Source: an uncultured Alistipes sp. (GTDB taxonomy: Bacteria; Bacteroidota; Bacteroidia; Bacteroidales; Rikenellaceae). From it: a DNA stretch of 64,000 nt. The stretch is taken from positions 1 through 64,000 of the forward strand of contig CALUKI010000002.1 in assembly GCA_944321175.1 (NCBI GenBank), in the 5' to 3' direction. The notes under the pieces were generated by a model. It saw only the letters and a program-made list of their open reading frames with translations. It ran no database searches and was not told the origin of the DNA. Positions 35,647-45,255 of the stretch are shown one piece after another. The translations under genes and the position numbers were made by a program. Numbering within the stretch: position 1 is the stretch's first letter; the number at the start of each line of letters is the position of its first letter.

Positions 35647-37224
35647 TTAATCGACCAGATGATTGCGCCGCTTGACGCGGTAAGCGATGAAGTAGAGGAC
35701 ACCGAGCAGCAACACATATTCGGCTATTCTGCCCAGATAATCTCCATAGCGGGTATAGAACGTCTGCCGCTCTTCGAGGGCAACGGAACGGACCAATACG
35801 CCCCGCTTCTCCCAGCCCAACGTCTCACCCACGACATCTCCCCGTGCATTGATGAAGCCCGATATTCCGGTGTTGGCACTGCGGACTACGGCCCGCCGGT
35901 GTTCGATCGCCCGCAGCCGCGAGTAGGAGAAGTGCTGCCGGTGGATCGCCGTATCGTCCCACCAGCCGTCGTTGGTGATGACAAGCAGCAGTTGCGCTCC
36001 GTTGCGCACGAACTCTCCGACGTAGGCTCCATAGACCGATTCGTAACAAACGGCGGGCGCTACGGCCGGCACCGCATCGGTCGAAAAGACCGTGCGCTGC
36101 GTATCGACGCCCAATTGGCCCGTCGTACCGCCCAGATCGATCACCAGAAAACTCAACCACCTGAACAGCCAAGGCAACGGCATCTTCTCCACGCCGATAA
36201 CCAGCCGCGACTTGTGGTGGACACCCTGCACGCCTTCGGCATCGAGCGCCAGCGCCGTATTGAAACGGTCGTACCAGATGCCGTTCCGGTAACGGGCGGT
36301 CGAGGTCCGGGCACCTGCGGGGTAGATTTTATAGGTGTCGGCGCCGACGACGAGCAGCGCCTGCGGGTGGTCGGCCGACAGAGCCGCAACCAATTGCTGC
36401 ACGGAGGGACTTGCCGACAGGTACGACTCGTTGATTCCTTCGACGAGAGCCGTTTCGGGCATGGCGATCAATTGTACCGAATCGGGGACTTCCGACAACA
36501 GCGACAGCAGGTTTTCCCGTTGGCCGTCGGGAGAGGTGTTGAATTTGTCGTAACAATCGACATTGGGCTGAATGACAGCGGCCGCAAGATGCCGCTGCGG
36601 CTCCTGCCAGCAGAAATAAACAGTCAGGGAAACGACGAGCGGCAGAAGAAGGACAAGGGCCGCCCGCACCCAATAACGGAGCGCACGCCGGTGCTGCCAC
36701 GCCTCGAAAAGGAACAGGTTGCACAGAAGCACCCACAGCGTACCGCCGAAAAGACCCGTATATTCATACCACTGCACCGCCCAAGGCTCCGCAGCGAATC
36801 CGTTGCCGAACAACAACCAGGGAAATGAAAATTCCCCCACCGTGTACCAGTATTCGGTAGCGATCCATCCCGACACCAGCAGGGTATAAGCCAACGCCTT
36901 GTGCGCACGTTTGCTGACCGTATGGTAGAGCATGAAGGCCAGCAGGTTGAGGAATGTCGAGGCGAGCGTCGCCGCAAAGGGGCCGACCGGCGTGGAGTAC
37001 CACAGGCCCCAGATGGTGAGACCGTTCCAAAGGGCGAATGCGAGCCATGCCCAGCCGAACATCCGCCACCAGTCGCGGCGCGAAGCCCCGTAGGTGGAAC
37101 TGATCCACAGCAGCGGAACCAACGCAGCCAGAAGCGGCAGTCCCGACACCCCGATCCACCCCGCTGCAAGCAACAGGGCCGACAGGAGCACGCACAAAAA
37201 TCGCCGAAGAGTCATCGTCATCAT
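35647..37224 (-). CDS. lnt: Apolipoprotein N-acyltransferase
   Basis: A 525-residue inner-membrane protein that adds the third acyl chain to lipoproteins. Six or so N-terminal helices (to about 200) precede a nitrilase-like periplasmic domain and a last helix (about 495-515). The catalytic Glu is in MPETALVEG, the Lys in VIGVEKMP and the Cys in APAVCYESVYG, so all three are present. Three Met codons cluster at the start (37224, 37221, 37215); a TATTTTTG element at 37235-37242 would start RNA near 37228, so 37215 is also possible. folC follows 24 bp downstream. Confidence 0.94.
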   Translation of the reverse strand: MMTMTLRRFLCVLLSALLLAAGWIGVSGLPLLAALVPLLWISSTYGASRRDWWRMFGWAWLAFALWNGLTIWGLWYSTPVGPFAATLASTFLNLLAFMLYHTVSKRAHKALAYTLLVSGWIATEYWYTVGEFSFPWLLFGNGFAAEPWAVQWYEYTGLFGGTLWVLLCNLFLFEAWQHRRALRYWVRAALVLLLPLVVSLTVYFCWQEPQRHLAAAVIQPNVDCYDKFNTSPDGQRENLLSLLSEVPDSVQLIAMPETALVEGINESYLSASPSVQQLVAALSADHPQALLVVGADTYKIYPAGARTSTARYRNGIWYDRFNTALALDAEGVQGVHHKSRLVIGVEKMPLPWLFRWLSFLVIDLGGTTGQLGVDTQRTVFSTDAVPAVAPAVCYESVYGAYVGEFVRNGAQLLLVITNDGWWDDTAIHRQHFSYSRLRAIEHRRAVVRSANTGISGFINARGDVVGETLGWEKRGVLVRSVALEERQTFYTRYGDYLGRIAEYVLLLGVLYFIAYRVKRRNHLVD

Positions 37225-37234
37225 TTCGATAGCG

Positions 37235-37242
37235 CAAAAATA
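37235..37242 (-). promoter_or_regulatory. -7 promoter element of lnt
   Basis: TATTTTTG on the minus strand matches TAnnTTTG, with a very short leader to the first Met codons of lnt. Confidence 0.45.
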
Positions 37243-37394
37243 GTCAAAATAACCGAGCTATTTACCTCGCCCGGATTTTTTTCTTCCGCTCCGGAAGATT
37301 CCGCACGGCACACCGGCTCCGGCACGAAAGGGCCTCCCGCAAGAGAAAAATTCAATATTTTCGGGGAAAATTTTTACATGTCACATTTTTGTTA

Positions 37395-37402
37395 TACATT
37401 TG
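37395..37402 (+). promoter_or_regulatory. -7 promoter element of rpmH
   Basis: TACATTTG matches TAnnTTTG. The upstream region is T-rich but lacks a clear TTTG at the right distance. The leader to ATG 37447 is about 38 nt. Confidence 0.55.
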
Positions 37403-37446
37403 CACTCCGCAAAGTGCGCTAATTACAAAATAAAAAGGATACTGCT

Positions 37447-37614
37447 ATGGCAATGAAAAGAACATTCCAGCCCTCGCGCCGGAAGAGAATCAACAAGCAC
37501 GGTTTCCGTCAGAGAATGGCTACCGCCAACGGTCGGAAGGTGTTGGCCGCACGCCGTGCCAAAGGCCGCAAGAAGCTGACCGTATCGGACGAATCGACGT
37601 TCAAATACGCCTAA
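37447..37614 (+). CDS. rpmH: 50S ribosomal protein L34
   Basis: A 55-residue, highly basic protein: [18 protein letters not shown], then [18 protein letters not shown] and KKLTVSD, the full L34 pattern, with a short tail ending FKYA. The start at 37447 adds Met-Ala before the usual Met (37453); either is possible. AAGGAT lies about 10 bp upstream. Unlike in many bacteria, rnpA and the oriC genes are not next to it. Confidence 0.95.
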   Translation: MAMKRTFQPSRRKRINKHGFRQRMATANGRKVLAARRAKGRKKLTVSDESTFKYA

Positions 37615-37639
37615 AGTCCGCAAGGGCACGCTGTGCCAT

Positions 37640-37676
37640 AGCAAGGGCGCCGTACATTGAGTGCGGCGCCCTTGCT
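37640..37676 (+). terminator. Hairpin after rpmH
   Basis: A 13-bp perfect stem (37640-37652 with 37664-37676) with an 11-nt loop, 25 bp after the rpmH stop. The tail is GTTCCCC, a poor U-run, so termination is likely but not certain. Confidence 0.6.
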
Positions 37677-37971
37677 GTTCCCCCCCCATCCCCTTTTCGT
37701 CGGTTGTCTTTCCCGCACTCGCGCTCCCGACATCGCCCCCCCCGACCGGCTCTTCCATACCGCTCCACACGCCCTGCGACTTCGACGCCCGACACCAACG
37801 CCCGATGCCCGGTGCACCGCACCGGACAGGAAGTGCCGGCAGGGGGCCATCAGGGAGACGGGAGCGGGCGACAAGGGCCGGCAGGGACAGAGAGCGGCCG
37901 GAATCCGCACCCATCCGCCCGCTCCGGTTCGCATTTCGTACTTTTCATTTTCAAATCTCTCCGAGAAAATG

Positions 37972-37979
37972 TATCTTTG
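37972..37979 (+). promoter_or_regulatory. -7 promoter element of the metallo-hydrolase gene
   Basis: TATCTTTG matches TAnnTTTG, 16 bp before ATG 37996. Confidence 0.5.
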
Positions 37980-37995
37980 CAAAAACTGTTTTTTC

Positions 37996-38661
37996 ATGAA
38001 AATAGCATCCCTGCCGTTCAATCCGATCTGCGAAAACACTTATGTCGTCTGGGATCAGACGCTCGAATGTGTCATCGTCGATGCCGGATGCGCTTCGTCC
38101 CGCGAAGAGGAGCAATTGCGTCAATTCATCGACACCCGAAAGCTCAAACCCGTAATGGCCATCAACACGCACGGACATTTCGACCACACGCTGGGCGTGC
38201 AGTTCCTCAAGGATACCTACGCCATTCCTTTTGCACTCTCCGGAAAGGACCGCTTCCTGCTGGAGAACGCCGCAACGAGCGCTTCGATCTTCGGTGTGAA
38301 GACCGGAGCCATGCCGTCGGTCGATCTGGATCTGGATACGGTCGAAGAGATCCGTTTCGGGGAGACAACCCTGCGCATTCTCCGCACACCGGGGCACACA
38401 CCGGGGCATGTGGCCTTCTACGCGCCCGATGCCAAAGCCCTCTTCACGGGCGATACGCTCTTCCGCGAAAGCATCGGACGCACCGACCTGCCCGGCGGCG
38501 ACTATTCGTGGATCATGCGTTCGATCCTCGAACAACTGCTTCCTTTGGGCGACGACGTCCAGGTCTATCCGGGTCACGGAGAACCGACCTCCATCGGTCA
38601 TGAAACGCTTTACAACCCCTTCGTAGTGGAGGTCCTCAACAACGAGGTCAATTACAGATAG
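37996..38661 (+). CDS. MBL-fold metallo-hydrolase (glyoxalase II-like)
   Basis: A 221-residue metallo-beta-lactamase-fold enzyme. The metal site HGHFDH is at residues 59-64; a second His comes in TPGHTPGHV, Asp in FTGDTLF, and the last His in YPGHGEPT. The size and motifs match the small YcbL/glyoxalase II-like group that hydrolyses thioesters such as S-lactoylglutathione; the substrate is not certain, since Bacteroidales generally lack glutathione. The start at ATG 37996 fits the promoter. It heads a plus-strand series, with the FkbM gene 7 bp behind. Confidence 0.92.
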   Translation: MKIASLPFNPICENTYVVWDQTLECVIVDAGCASSREEEQLRQFIDTRKLKPVMAINTHGHFDHTLGVQFLKDTYAIPFALSGKDRFLLENAATSASIFGVKTGAMPSVDLDLDTVEEIRFGETTLRILRTPGHTPGHVAFYAPDAKALFTGDTLFRESIGRTDLPGGDYSWIMRSILEQLLPLGDDVQVYPGHGEPTSIGHETLYNPFVVEVLNNEVNYR

Positions 38662-38668
38662 CCGTCCG

Positions 38669-39400
38669 ATGAACGAGTTCCTGCACAAAGCGCTTTACCG
38701 CCTGTTGCCGTTGGGAGCCTATCTCCGCACGGTGAGCGGAGCGTTCTTCCTTTTTCATCGGCTCGGCATCGGCCGTTATGCACCGGCTACGGAATACACC
38801 TTCCATCTGGACAGGCTCCTCCGGCCGGGCGATCTGGCCATCGACATCGGGGCCAATCTGGGATATTACACCCGGTTGATGGCCCGTATCGCCGGCCGTG
38901 ACGGATTCGTCTATGCCGTCGAACCCGTCGAGCCGATCCGCCGCGTACTCGAAACCAACCTCAAGGGTTGCGACAACGTCGAGATCCTCCCCTATGCCCT
39001 GGGCGCCGAAGACCGAGACGTCCGTATGGGCAATGCAACCCTTCATACGGGAGGTTATTTCGGCACGGGGCAGAATTTCGTCATGCGGAACGGCGATACG
39101 GCCGACATGGAGTTTACCGCCACGATGCGGCGCGGCTCGCAACTCTTCAGCCATCTTACCCGGCTGGATTTCATCAAATGCGACATCGAAGGCTATGAAA
39201 CGGTCGTCATGGAGGAGATGCGGCCCCTGCTTGAACGCTTTCATCCCGTCGTACTCATCGAAAGCGGCGGCGAGAACCGTCCGCAGATCATTGCCCTCTT
39301 CCGGTCGCTCGGATACGAGGGCTATACGCTCAAACGGGGCCGCGAGGTCCTGCTGGAGGAGTACAGCACCAAAGACATCATCTTCCGGCCCCGCCGCTGA
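38669..39400 (+). CDS. FkbM family SAM-dependent methyltransferase
   Basis: A 243-residue methyltransferase. SAM motif I is [12 protein letters not shown] (about 51-62), followed by [17 protein letters not shown], the FkbM signature, and later [17 protein letters not shown]. FkbM-type enzymes O-methylate sugars or secondary metabolites. No glycosyltransferase lies nearby, so the acceptor is unknown. It starts 7 bp after the metallo-hydrolase stop and ends 29 bp before trmD. Confidence 0.9.
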   Translation: MNEFLHKALYRLLPLGAYLRTVSGAFFLFHRLGIGRYAPATEYTFHLDRLLRPGDLAIDIGANLGYYTRLMARIAGRDGFVYAVEPVEPIRRVLETNLKGCDNVEILPYALGAEDRDVRMGNATLHTGGYFGTGQNFVMRNGDTADMEFTATMRRGSQLFSHLTRLDFIKCDIEGYETVVMEEMRPLLERFHPVVLIESGGENRPQIIALFRSLGYEGYTLKRGREVLLEEYSTKDIIFRPRR

Positions 39401-39429
39401 TTGTTGATTTACAAAAATACTGGCATACG

Positions 39430-40125
39430 ATGCGTATCGATATTCTGACCGTAGTTCCGGAACTGCTGCACTCGCCGCTCAACGAGTCGATTCTCAAGCG
39501 GGCGCAGGAGAAAGGGCTGGTGGAGATCGTCGTCCACAACCTCCACGACTACGCACACGACAAACGCAGGACAACCGACGACTACCCCTTCGGCGGCGAA
39601 GCCGGTATGGTCATGAAGCCCGAACCGGTCTTCGAAGCGGTCGAGAAACTGCAGGCCGAACGGCACTACGACGAGATCATCTACACCTCGCCCGACGGGG
39701 TGCGCTATGACCAGCACGAAGCCAACCGCCTCTCGACACTTGAAAACATCATCATCCTCTGCGGCCACTACAAGGGGATCGACCATCGCATCCGCGAACA
39801 CCTCGTCACGCGCGAGATCTCGATCGGCGACTATGTGCTGACGGGCGGCGAACTGGCGGCCTGCGTGATAGCCGATTCGGTCGTGCGGATTGTGCCGGGG
39901 GCCATCGGCGACGAAGCATCGGCGCTGACGGACTGTTTTCAGGACAACCTGCTGGCACCGCCCGTCTATACGCGGCCGGCGGAGTTTCGCGGCTGGCGCG
40001 TTCCCGACGTGCTGCTGTCGGGCAACTTCGCACAAATCGAGGCGTGGCAGGAGGAGCAGGCGTGGGAACGCACCAAACGCCTGCGTCCCGACCTGCTCAA
40101 GAAGATAAATACCGATCTGCCATGA
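39430..40125 (+). CDS. trmD: tRNA (guanine-N1-)-methyltransferase
   Basis: A 231-residue SPOUT methyltransferase that makes m1G37 in tRNAs and prevents frameshifting. Typical blocks are [45 protein letters not shown] (SAM-binding knot) and [15 protein letters not shown], with the conserved Asp/Arg-containing Glu-Phe-Arg-Gly-Trp segment near residue 180. The stop overlaps the lpxB start (ATGA). The usual rimM and rplS neighbours are absent, as is common in Bacteroidetes. Confidence 0.96.
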   Translation: MRIDILTVVPELLHSPLNESILKRAQEKGLVEIVVHNLHDYAHDKRRTTDDYPFGGEAGMVMKPEPVFEAVEKLQAERHYDEIIYTSPDGVRYDQHEANRLSTLENIIILCGHYKGIDHRIREHLVTREISIGDYVLTGGELAACVIADSVVRIVPGAIGDEASALTDCFQDNLLAPPVYTRPAEFRGWRVPDVLLSGNFAQIEAWQEEQAWERTKRLRPDLLKKINTDLP

Positions 40126-41300
40126 AATATTACCTCATAGCCGGTGAAGCGTCGGGCGACCTGCACGGCTCGAACCTCATGCGCGGACTGCGCGACTGCG
40201 ACCCGTCGGCACGGTTCCGATTCTGGGGCGGCGACCGCATGGCCGCTGTCGGCGGCAGCGAAAACATGGTCCACCACTACAGGGAGACCTCCTTCTTCGG
40301 GATCGTCGGCGTGCTGCGCAATCTGGGTACGATCTCCCGCCAGCTGCGCGAATGCCGCGACGATCTGCTGCAGTTCGCACCCGACGTGCTGATCCTGATC
40401 GACTATCCGGGTTTCAACATGAAGATGGCGCGTTTTGCCAAAGAGCACGGCATCCGCACCTTCTACTACATCGCGCCCAAGGTCTGGGCATGGCGCGAAT
40501 GGCGCGTCAAGGCGATCCGCCGCTATGTCGATCGGCTCTACATCATCTTCCCCTTCGAACGCGGCTACTTTCCCCGCAAGGGCATACAACCCGTCTTCGA
40601 GGGAAATCCCCTGCTCGACGCCATCGAAGCCCGTCGGGAATCGCTGCCCGCGCGCGAGGAGTTCATCCGCACGAACCGGCTCGACGACCGGCCGATCGTT
40701 GCGCTCGTCGCCGGCAGCCGGCGCGGCGAGATCGAGGCCAACCTTCCGCTGATGTGCGCCCTGGCGCGGCAACTCCCCGCCTTTCAGTTCGTCGTAACGG
40801 GGGTGTCGTGGCTCGACCGCGCGCTTTACGATCGGCACATGACGGGCAGCGACGTGCGTTTCGTCTGCGACCAGACCTACGAGACGCTCCACAACGCCGT
40901 TGCGGCCGTCGTCACATCGGGAACGGCGACACTCGAAACGGCCCTCATGCGCATTCCGGAGGTGGTGGTTTACCGCACCGTATGGTGGCAGGTATGGCTG
41001 CGGCCCTATGTGCTGAAGGTGCCTTTCATCTCGCTGGTCAACCTCAACCTCGGCCGCGAAGCCGTGCGGGAACTGGTACAGTCGTCGGCCGACACGGCCG
41101 AAGCATACAAGGCGTTGCAGGCGATCCTGCCGGGCGGGAAGGAGCGTGAACGGATGCTGGCCGACTACGACGAGCTGCACGACATCATGGGCGGCCCCGG
41201 CGCCAGCGAGCGCTTCGCCCGCGACATGTACGACGAACTGTCCCGAAACCGGAACCCGGCAACCGGACAGAATCCGTGCCCAACAGTGAAAAAGGAATAA
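40122..41300 (+). CDS. lpxB: Lipid-A-disaccharide synthase
   Basis: A 392-residue GT-B glycosyltransferase of lipid A synthesis; it joins lipid X to UDP-2,3-diacylglucosamine. It starts [18 protein letters not shown], the LpxB hallmark, and continues with [45 protein letters not shown] and [10 protein letters not shown], then [12 protein letters not shown]. It is coupled to trmD by an ATGA overlap; a longer reading would lie inside trmD. A 9-bp hairpin (41311-41319 with 41334-41342) without a U-run follows the stop. Confidence 0.96.
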   Translation: MKYYLIAGEASGDLHGSNLMRGLRDCDPSARFRFWGGDRMAAVGGSENMVHHYRETSFFGIVGVLRNLGTISRQLRECRDDLLQFAPDVLILIDYPGFNMKMARFAKEHGIRTFYYIAPKVWAWREWRVKAIRRYVDRLYIIFPFERGYFPRKGIQPVFEGNPLLDAIEARRESLPAREEFIRTNRLDDRPIVALVAGSRRGEIEANLPLMCALARQLPAFQFVVTGVSWLDRALYDRHMTGSDVRFVCDQTYETLHNAVAAVVTSGTATLETALMRIPEVVVYRTVWWQVWLRPYVLKVPFISLVNLNLGREAVRELVQSSADTAEAYKALQAILPGGKERERMLADYDELHDIMGGPGASERFARDMYDELSRNRNPATGQNPCPTVKKE

Positions 41301-41375
41301 AAAAGGGTTCGGGACTCCACCGGCTGCAAGCGATGGAGTCCCAATCCGGAAACAGACAATAAAAAAGTACGCCGA

Positions 41376-41672
41376 ATGAAAGAATCACTCGTCATTGCCG
41401 CCGTTCTCCTCCTCTGCGGAGTCGTCGCATGGCTCCGCCCCCAATGGATCGCCGCGCTGCGAAAGAACCCGCAGGTCGATCCCCGCAACATCCGCCGCAT
41501 CGTAGGCGGCATCCCGCTGCTGATGGCTTTGCTCATCGCCGGCGGCAGCTGGCTGCTCCAGCGCGCCGGATGCACGGACGACCAGCTCGCCATGCTGCGG
41601 ATCGGAGTACTGTTCGTCGGTCTGATCACCGTCATCTCGCTCGTGGAACACTACAAAAAGAGAAAACGATGA
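41376..41672 (+). CDS. Small membrane protein of unknown function
   Basis: A 98-residue protein with two clear membrane segments (about 4-22 and 44-62) and a third hydrophobic stretch (about 73-89), ending in a basic tail. No family is recognised. Its stop overlaps the ATG of the FAH-family gene (ATGA), so the two are coupled. The gap to lpxB is 75 bp and includes a small hairpin. Confidence 0.75.
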   Translation: MKESLVIAAVLLLCGVVAWLRPQWIAALRKNPQVDPRNIRRIVGGIPLLMALLIAGGSWLLQRAGCTDDQLAMLRIGVLFVGLITVISLVEHYKKRKR

Positions 41673-42289
41673 AGATCTTCTGCATAGGCCGCAACTACCG
41701 CGAACATGTTGCGGAGCTTCATGACGGCGGGACGGTTCCCAAGGAGCCGCTCTTCTTCCTGAAGCCCGACACGGCGCTGCTGCGCAACAACGATCCCTTC
41801 TATATTCCCGACTTCTCGAACGAAGTCCACTACGAATGCGAACTCGTCGTGCGGATCGACCGGCTGGCCCGGCATGTGGCGCCCCGCTACGCCCACCGGC
41901 TCTATGCCGAGGTGGGGCTGGGCATCGACTTCACGGCCCGCGACATCCAACGTGAGGCCATAGCAAAAGGGCTGCCCTGGGAGCGGGCCAAGGGATTCGA
42001 CTACTCGGCCGCCGTATCGCCGCAATTTATTCCCGTCGCGGAACTGGGCGACATCCGGCAGCTGCACTTCACGCTCGAAGTGAACGGCGAAGTACGCCAG
42101 CGGGGATTTACGGGCGACATGATTTTTCCGGTCGATGAACTGCTGAGCTACATCTCCCGTTACATGACCTATCGGACGGGCGACCTGCTCTTTACCGGTA
42201 CACCGGCCGGCGTAGGGCCCGTCAAACGGGGCGATGTCCTGCGGGCCGAACTCGAAGGACGCGAAATGCTCCATTTCGAAATCCGTTAA
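41669..42289 (+). CDS. Fumarylacetoacetate hydrolase (FAH) family protein
   Basis: A 206-residue enzyme with one FAH fold. FCIGRNYREHVAEL opens the chain, the metal-binding Glu pair is in EVHYECELVVRI, and the Asp lies further on in GLGIDFTARDIQ. The C-terminal LFTGTPAGVGPVKRGD is a family signature. Members split C-C bonds in acylpyruvates or act as oxaloacetate decarboxylases or tautomerases; this short YcgM-like form is most often called acylpyruvase. It is coupled to the small membrane protein upstream by a four-base overlap. Confidence 0.92.
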   Translation: MKIFCIGRNYREHVAELHDGGTVPKEPLFFLKPDTALLRNNDPFYIPDFSNEVHYECELVVRIDRLARHVAPRYAHRLYAEVGLGIDFTARDIQREAIAKGLPWERAKGFDYSAAVSPQFIPVAELGDIRQLHFTLEVNGEVRQRGFTGDMIFPVDELLSYISRYMTYRTGDLLFTGTPAGVGPVKRGDVLRAELEGREMLHFEIR

Positions 42290-42340
42290 CGACTCCGGAC
42301 GGAGCATGCCCCGTCCGCACAATACATCAAACTTCCGACC

Positions 42341-42958
42341 ATGCTTCTCAAAGAGAAACTGCAACCCTATCGACTGCTGCTGGCATCGCATTCGCCGCGC
42401 CGGCAGCAGCTGCTCCGCGACTGCGGACTGGAGTTCACACTCATCGACAAATACGACGTCGAAGAGCGCTATCCGGCGGGAACACCGCCGCACGATGTTC
42501 CGCTCTACCTGTCGCAACTCAAAAGCGAAGCCTACCCCGAACCGCTGGCGACGGGCGAGATCCTGCTCACGGCCGACACGGTGGTCGTTGCCGGCGGCGA
42601 GATCCTCGGCAAACCCCGCGACCGCGACGATGCCGTGCGGATGCTCCGCCGGCTCTCCGGCGCCGAACATTTCGTCACGACCGGCGTCACGCTCCGCACG
42701 GCCGAACGACGTTACAGTTTCGCCGTAACGTCGGCGGTGCGGTTCCGGCCCCTTGCCGACGAAGAGATCGACTACTATATCGACCGCTACCGCCCCTTCG
42801 ACAAGGCCGGCAGCTACGGCATTCAGGAGTGGATCGGCTATGTGGCCATCGAGAGTGTCAACGGCTCCTTCTACAACGTCATGGGGCTGCCGATCCAACG
42901 GCTCTACGTCGAGCTCGACCGCTTCGTGTCGAAGGAGGAAACGGCGCGGCACGGATAA
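42341..42958 (+). CDS. maf: Maf-like nucleoside triphosphate pyrophosphatase
   Basis: A 205-residue protein. The N-terminal LLLASHSPRRQQLL is the Maf nucleotide-binding signature, with further conserved ADTVV, GKPRDRDDAVRML and YDKAGSYGIQ-like sequence (here FDKAGSYGIQEW). Maf proteins hydrolyse dTTP, UTP or modified nucleotides to monophosphates and are linked to arrest of cell division. The sequence ends just before a hairpin at 43003-43028. Confidence 0.94.
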   Translation: MLLKEKLQPYRLLLASHSPRRQQLLRDCGLEFTLIDKYDVEERYPAGTPPHDVPLYLSQLKSEAYPEPLATGEILLTADTVVVAGGEILGKPRDRDDAVRMLRRLSGAEHFVTTGVTLRTAERRYSFAVTSAVRFRPLADEEIDYYIDRYRPFDKAGSYGIQEWIGYVAIESVNGSFYNVMGLPIQRLYVELDRFVSKEETARHG

Positions 42959-43002
42959 AACCTGCCGCAGCCACCCCGCCGACCATTCATAAATAGCACC
43001 TT

Positions 43003-43028
43003 CGGAGAGCACGGAGCCGTGCTCTCCG
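43003..43028 (+). promoter_or_regulatory. Hairpin in front of the S46 peptidase gene
   Basis: A 12-bp perfect stem, CGGAGAGCACGG/CCGTGCTCTCCG, with a nominal 2-nt loop. It ends 28 bp before the S46 start codon and 45 bp after the maf stop. There is no U-run (CACAAAAG follows), so it may be an RNA stabiliser, leader element or imperfect terminator. Confidence 0.4.
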
Positions 43029-43056
43029 CACAAAAGATAAAAAGATTAAACGCATT

Positions 43057-45105
43057 ATGAAGAGACTGATTCTTGGATTCGCATTGTTGCTCTCCCTCTC
43101 TGCCGCACGCGCCGACGAGGGAATGTGGCTTCCCTGCCTGATTGCCGACCGCATCGACGACATGCGGGCGAAGGGATTCCGGCTCTCCGCCGAGGAGATC
43201 TACTCGATCAACCAAGCCTCGATGAAGGATGCCGTCGTACTCTTCAACGGCGGATGCACGGGCGAACTGATCTCGCCGGAGGGACTGCTGCTGACCAACC
43301 ACCATTGCGGATACGGTGCCATCCAAAGCCATTCGACCGTCGAACACGACTACCTGACAAACGGATTCTGGGCCCGTTCCCGCGCCGAAGAGCTGCCCAA
43401 CGAACGGTTATGGGTGCGGTTTCTCGTCCGCATGGAGGAGGTAACCGACCGTCTGGCCGCCGGAGAGACAAAAGAGGCGATCTGCAAGGAGGCCGAAGAG
43501 GGCGGACGTTACCGCGCAGCCATCGAACAGATGTATTACGGCAATCAACAGTTCCTTTTCGTCTATGAACAGTTCGACGACGTGCGGCTCGTTGCGGCTC
43601 CGCCGTCGGCGATCGGCAAATTCGGCGGCGATACCGACAACTGGATGTGGCCGCGACATACGGGGGACTTTTCGCTCTTCCGCATCTATGCCGGCGCCGA
43701 CAACCGCCCCGCAAAATACAGTCCCGACAACGTGCCTTATCGTCCGGCACGGTTCTTTCCCATCTCCACGAAAGGGCTTGCCGAAGGCGATTTCACGATG
43801 ATCTACGGATTTCCCGGCAACACACAGCAATACGTCACGGCCGATGCCGTCGCCTACGTCGTCGAGCGCTCCGACCCCATGAAGATCGACCTGCGGACCC
43901 GCCGGCTGGAGATCATCTCGGCAGCACAGGAGGCCGATGCCGCAACCCGTATCCGCTACGCGGCCAAACACGCCGCCATCGCCAACTCATGGAAGAAATG
44001 GCAGGGTGAACTGCTGGGACTGCAACGGCTCGGCACGGTGGAGAAGAGACGGGCTTATGAGAAGCGGTTCGCACAGTGGGCTGCCGAGAGGCCCGAATAC
44101 GGCCACCTGCTCGATTCGCTGCACGCCGCCTATCTCGGAGCGGCCGAAGAGTATTACCGGCAGGAGCTCTATAACGAAAGCGTTCGGGCCATTGAATTGT
44201 TGTCCGTTGCATCGGCGATGAAACAGGCGTCGGACAAAATGCCGGATGGATTCGAAGCCCGATTGGCGAAATTCTACCGCGACTACGACCCTGCCATCGA
44301 CCGCAGGATCGCCAAAGCCCTGCTGCACGGGCTCGAAGAGTACCACCCGCAACCGGTGCCTCAGGCCTACCGCGACGAAGTGGAACGCTGCGGCGGTATC
44401 GACGCCTATGTCGATCACCTCTTCGATGCTTCGGCATTCGGATCGTTCGAGGAGGCGCAGGCGCTGTTGCGGGATACAACGGCACTCGCCGCCGCATGCG
44501 CACAGGAGCCTGTCCTGAAACTCGCCGAATGGTTTCCGCGTAAACGCATACCGCGCAATCTGAGCAATCTGCCCGCCATCGAACGGTGGTATCGCCCCTA
44601 CATGAAGGCGCTGCGGGAGTTCGATACCGACCGCGCCTTCTATCCCGACGCCAACCTCACATTGCGGGTCGCCTACGGCGCCATGAGCGGATATTGGTAC
44701 GCCGATGCCGTCTATCACCGCCCCCTTACGACGATCGACGGAATCATCGCCAAAGACGATCCCGCTATCTACGACTACAATATTCCGCAGCGGCTGCGCG
44801 AATGCTACGCCTCGAAGGACTACGGACAATGGGGCATTCCGGCGGCAGACGGTTCCGTGACCGTTCCCGTATGCTTCCTTGCGACAAACCATACGACGGG
44901 CGGGAACTCCGGGTCGCCCGTCATCAATGCACGGGGAGAACTCGTCGGAATCAATTTCGACCGCACATGGCGCTCGACAATGAGCGATCTGGAGTTCGAT
45001 CCCGACATCTGCCGCAACATTGCCGTCGATATCCGTTATGTCCTTTTCGTCATCGACCGGATCGGAGATGCCTCCTACCTGCTCGACGAGATGGTACTGC
45101 ATTGA
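43057..45105 (+). CDS. S46 family serine dipeptidyl peptidase, DPP11-like
   Basis: A 682-residue periplasmic peptidase with a signal peptide (ARADEGMW, cleavage near residue 19). The triad is visible: His in LLTNHHCGYGA (about residue 82), Asp in RHTGDFSLF (about 207), Ser in TGGNSGSPV (about 618). In the Porphyromonas enzymes, the residue in NFD-x decides P1 preference: Gly in DPP7 (hydrophobic) and Arg in DPP11 (Asp/Glu). Here it reads NFDRTW, so an acidic preference is expected (inference). These enzymes feed dipeptides to asaccharolytic Bacteroidales. It is a single gene bounded by a hairpin in front and a strong terminator behind. Confidence 0.94.
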   Translation: MKRLILGFALLLSLSAARADEGMWLPCLIADRIDDMRAKGFRLSAEEIYSINQASMKDAVVLFNGGCTGELISPEGLLLTNHHCGYGAIQSHSTVEHDYLTNGFWARSRAEELPNERLWVRFLVRMEEVTDRLAAGETKEAICKEAEEGGRYRAAIEQMYYGNQQFLFVYEQFDDVRLVAAPPSAIGKFGGDTDNWMWPRHTGDFSLFRIYAGADNRPAKYSPDNVPYRPARFFPISTKGLAEGDFTMIYGFPGNTQQYVTADAVAYVVERSDPMKIDLRTRRLEIISAAQEADAATRIRYAAKHAAIANSWKKWQGELLGLQRLGTVEKRRAYEKRFAQWAAERPEYGHLLDSLHAAYLGAAEEYYRQELYNESVRAIELLSVASAMKQASDKMPDGFEARLAKFYRDYDPAIDRRIAKALLHGLEEYHPQPVPQAYRDEVERCGGIDAYVDHLFDASAFGSFEEAQALLRDTTALAAACAQEPVLKLAEWFPRKRIPRNLSNLPAIERWYRPYMKALREFDTDRAFYPDANLTLRVAYGAMSGYWYADAVYHRPLTTIDGIIAKDDPAIYDYNIPQRLRECYASKDYGQWGIPAADGSVTVPVCFLATNHTTGGNSGSPVINARGELVGINFDRTWRSTMSDLEFDPDICRNIAVDIRYVLFVIDRIGDASYLLDEMVLH

Positions 45106-45114
45106 GCCGCCGCA

Positions 45115-45157
45115 TACGAAAGAGGAGAGGGCCGGACCGGCCCTCTCCTCTTTCGTA
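45115..45157. terminator. Bidirectional terminator, 21-bp perfect palindrome
   Basis: Arms 45115-45135 and 45137-45157 are perfectly complementary around a single central base. The outer part gives a CTCTTTCGTA end on the right and its equivalent on the left. It lies between the convergent S46 gene and the 94-residue gene. Confidence 0.75.
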
Positions 45158-45255
45158 CCGCCATAGAGGGGCGCAAACCGAACCGCCCGTCCGAACGCGC
45201 CCGATCGGTGCGGCATAACCCGACATGGCGACCGGATGCAGGCCCGAGGCCGGTT

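Larger units (their letters stand above)
37615..37995. other. Intergenic region between rpmH and the metallo-hydrolase gene
   Basis: Holds the hairpin at 37640-37676 and the -7 element at 37972-37979. The stretch between them is C-rich, with ORFs in several frames but no recognisable protein. Confidence 0.5.
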
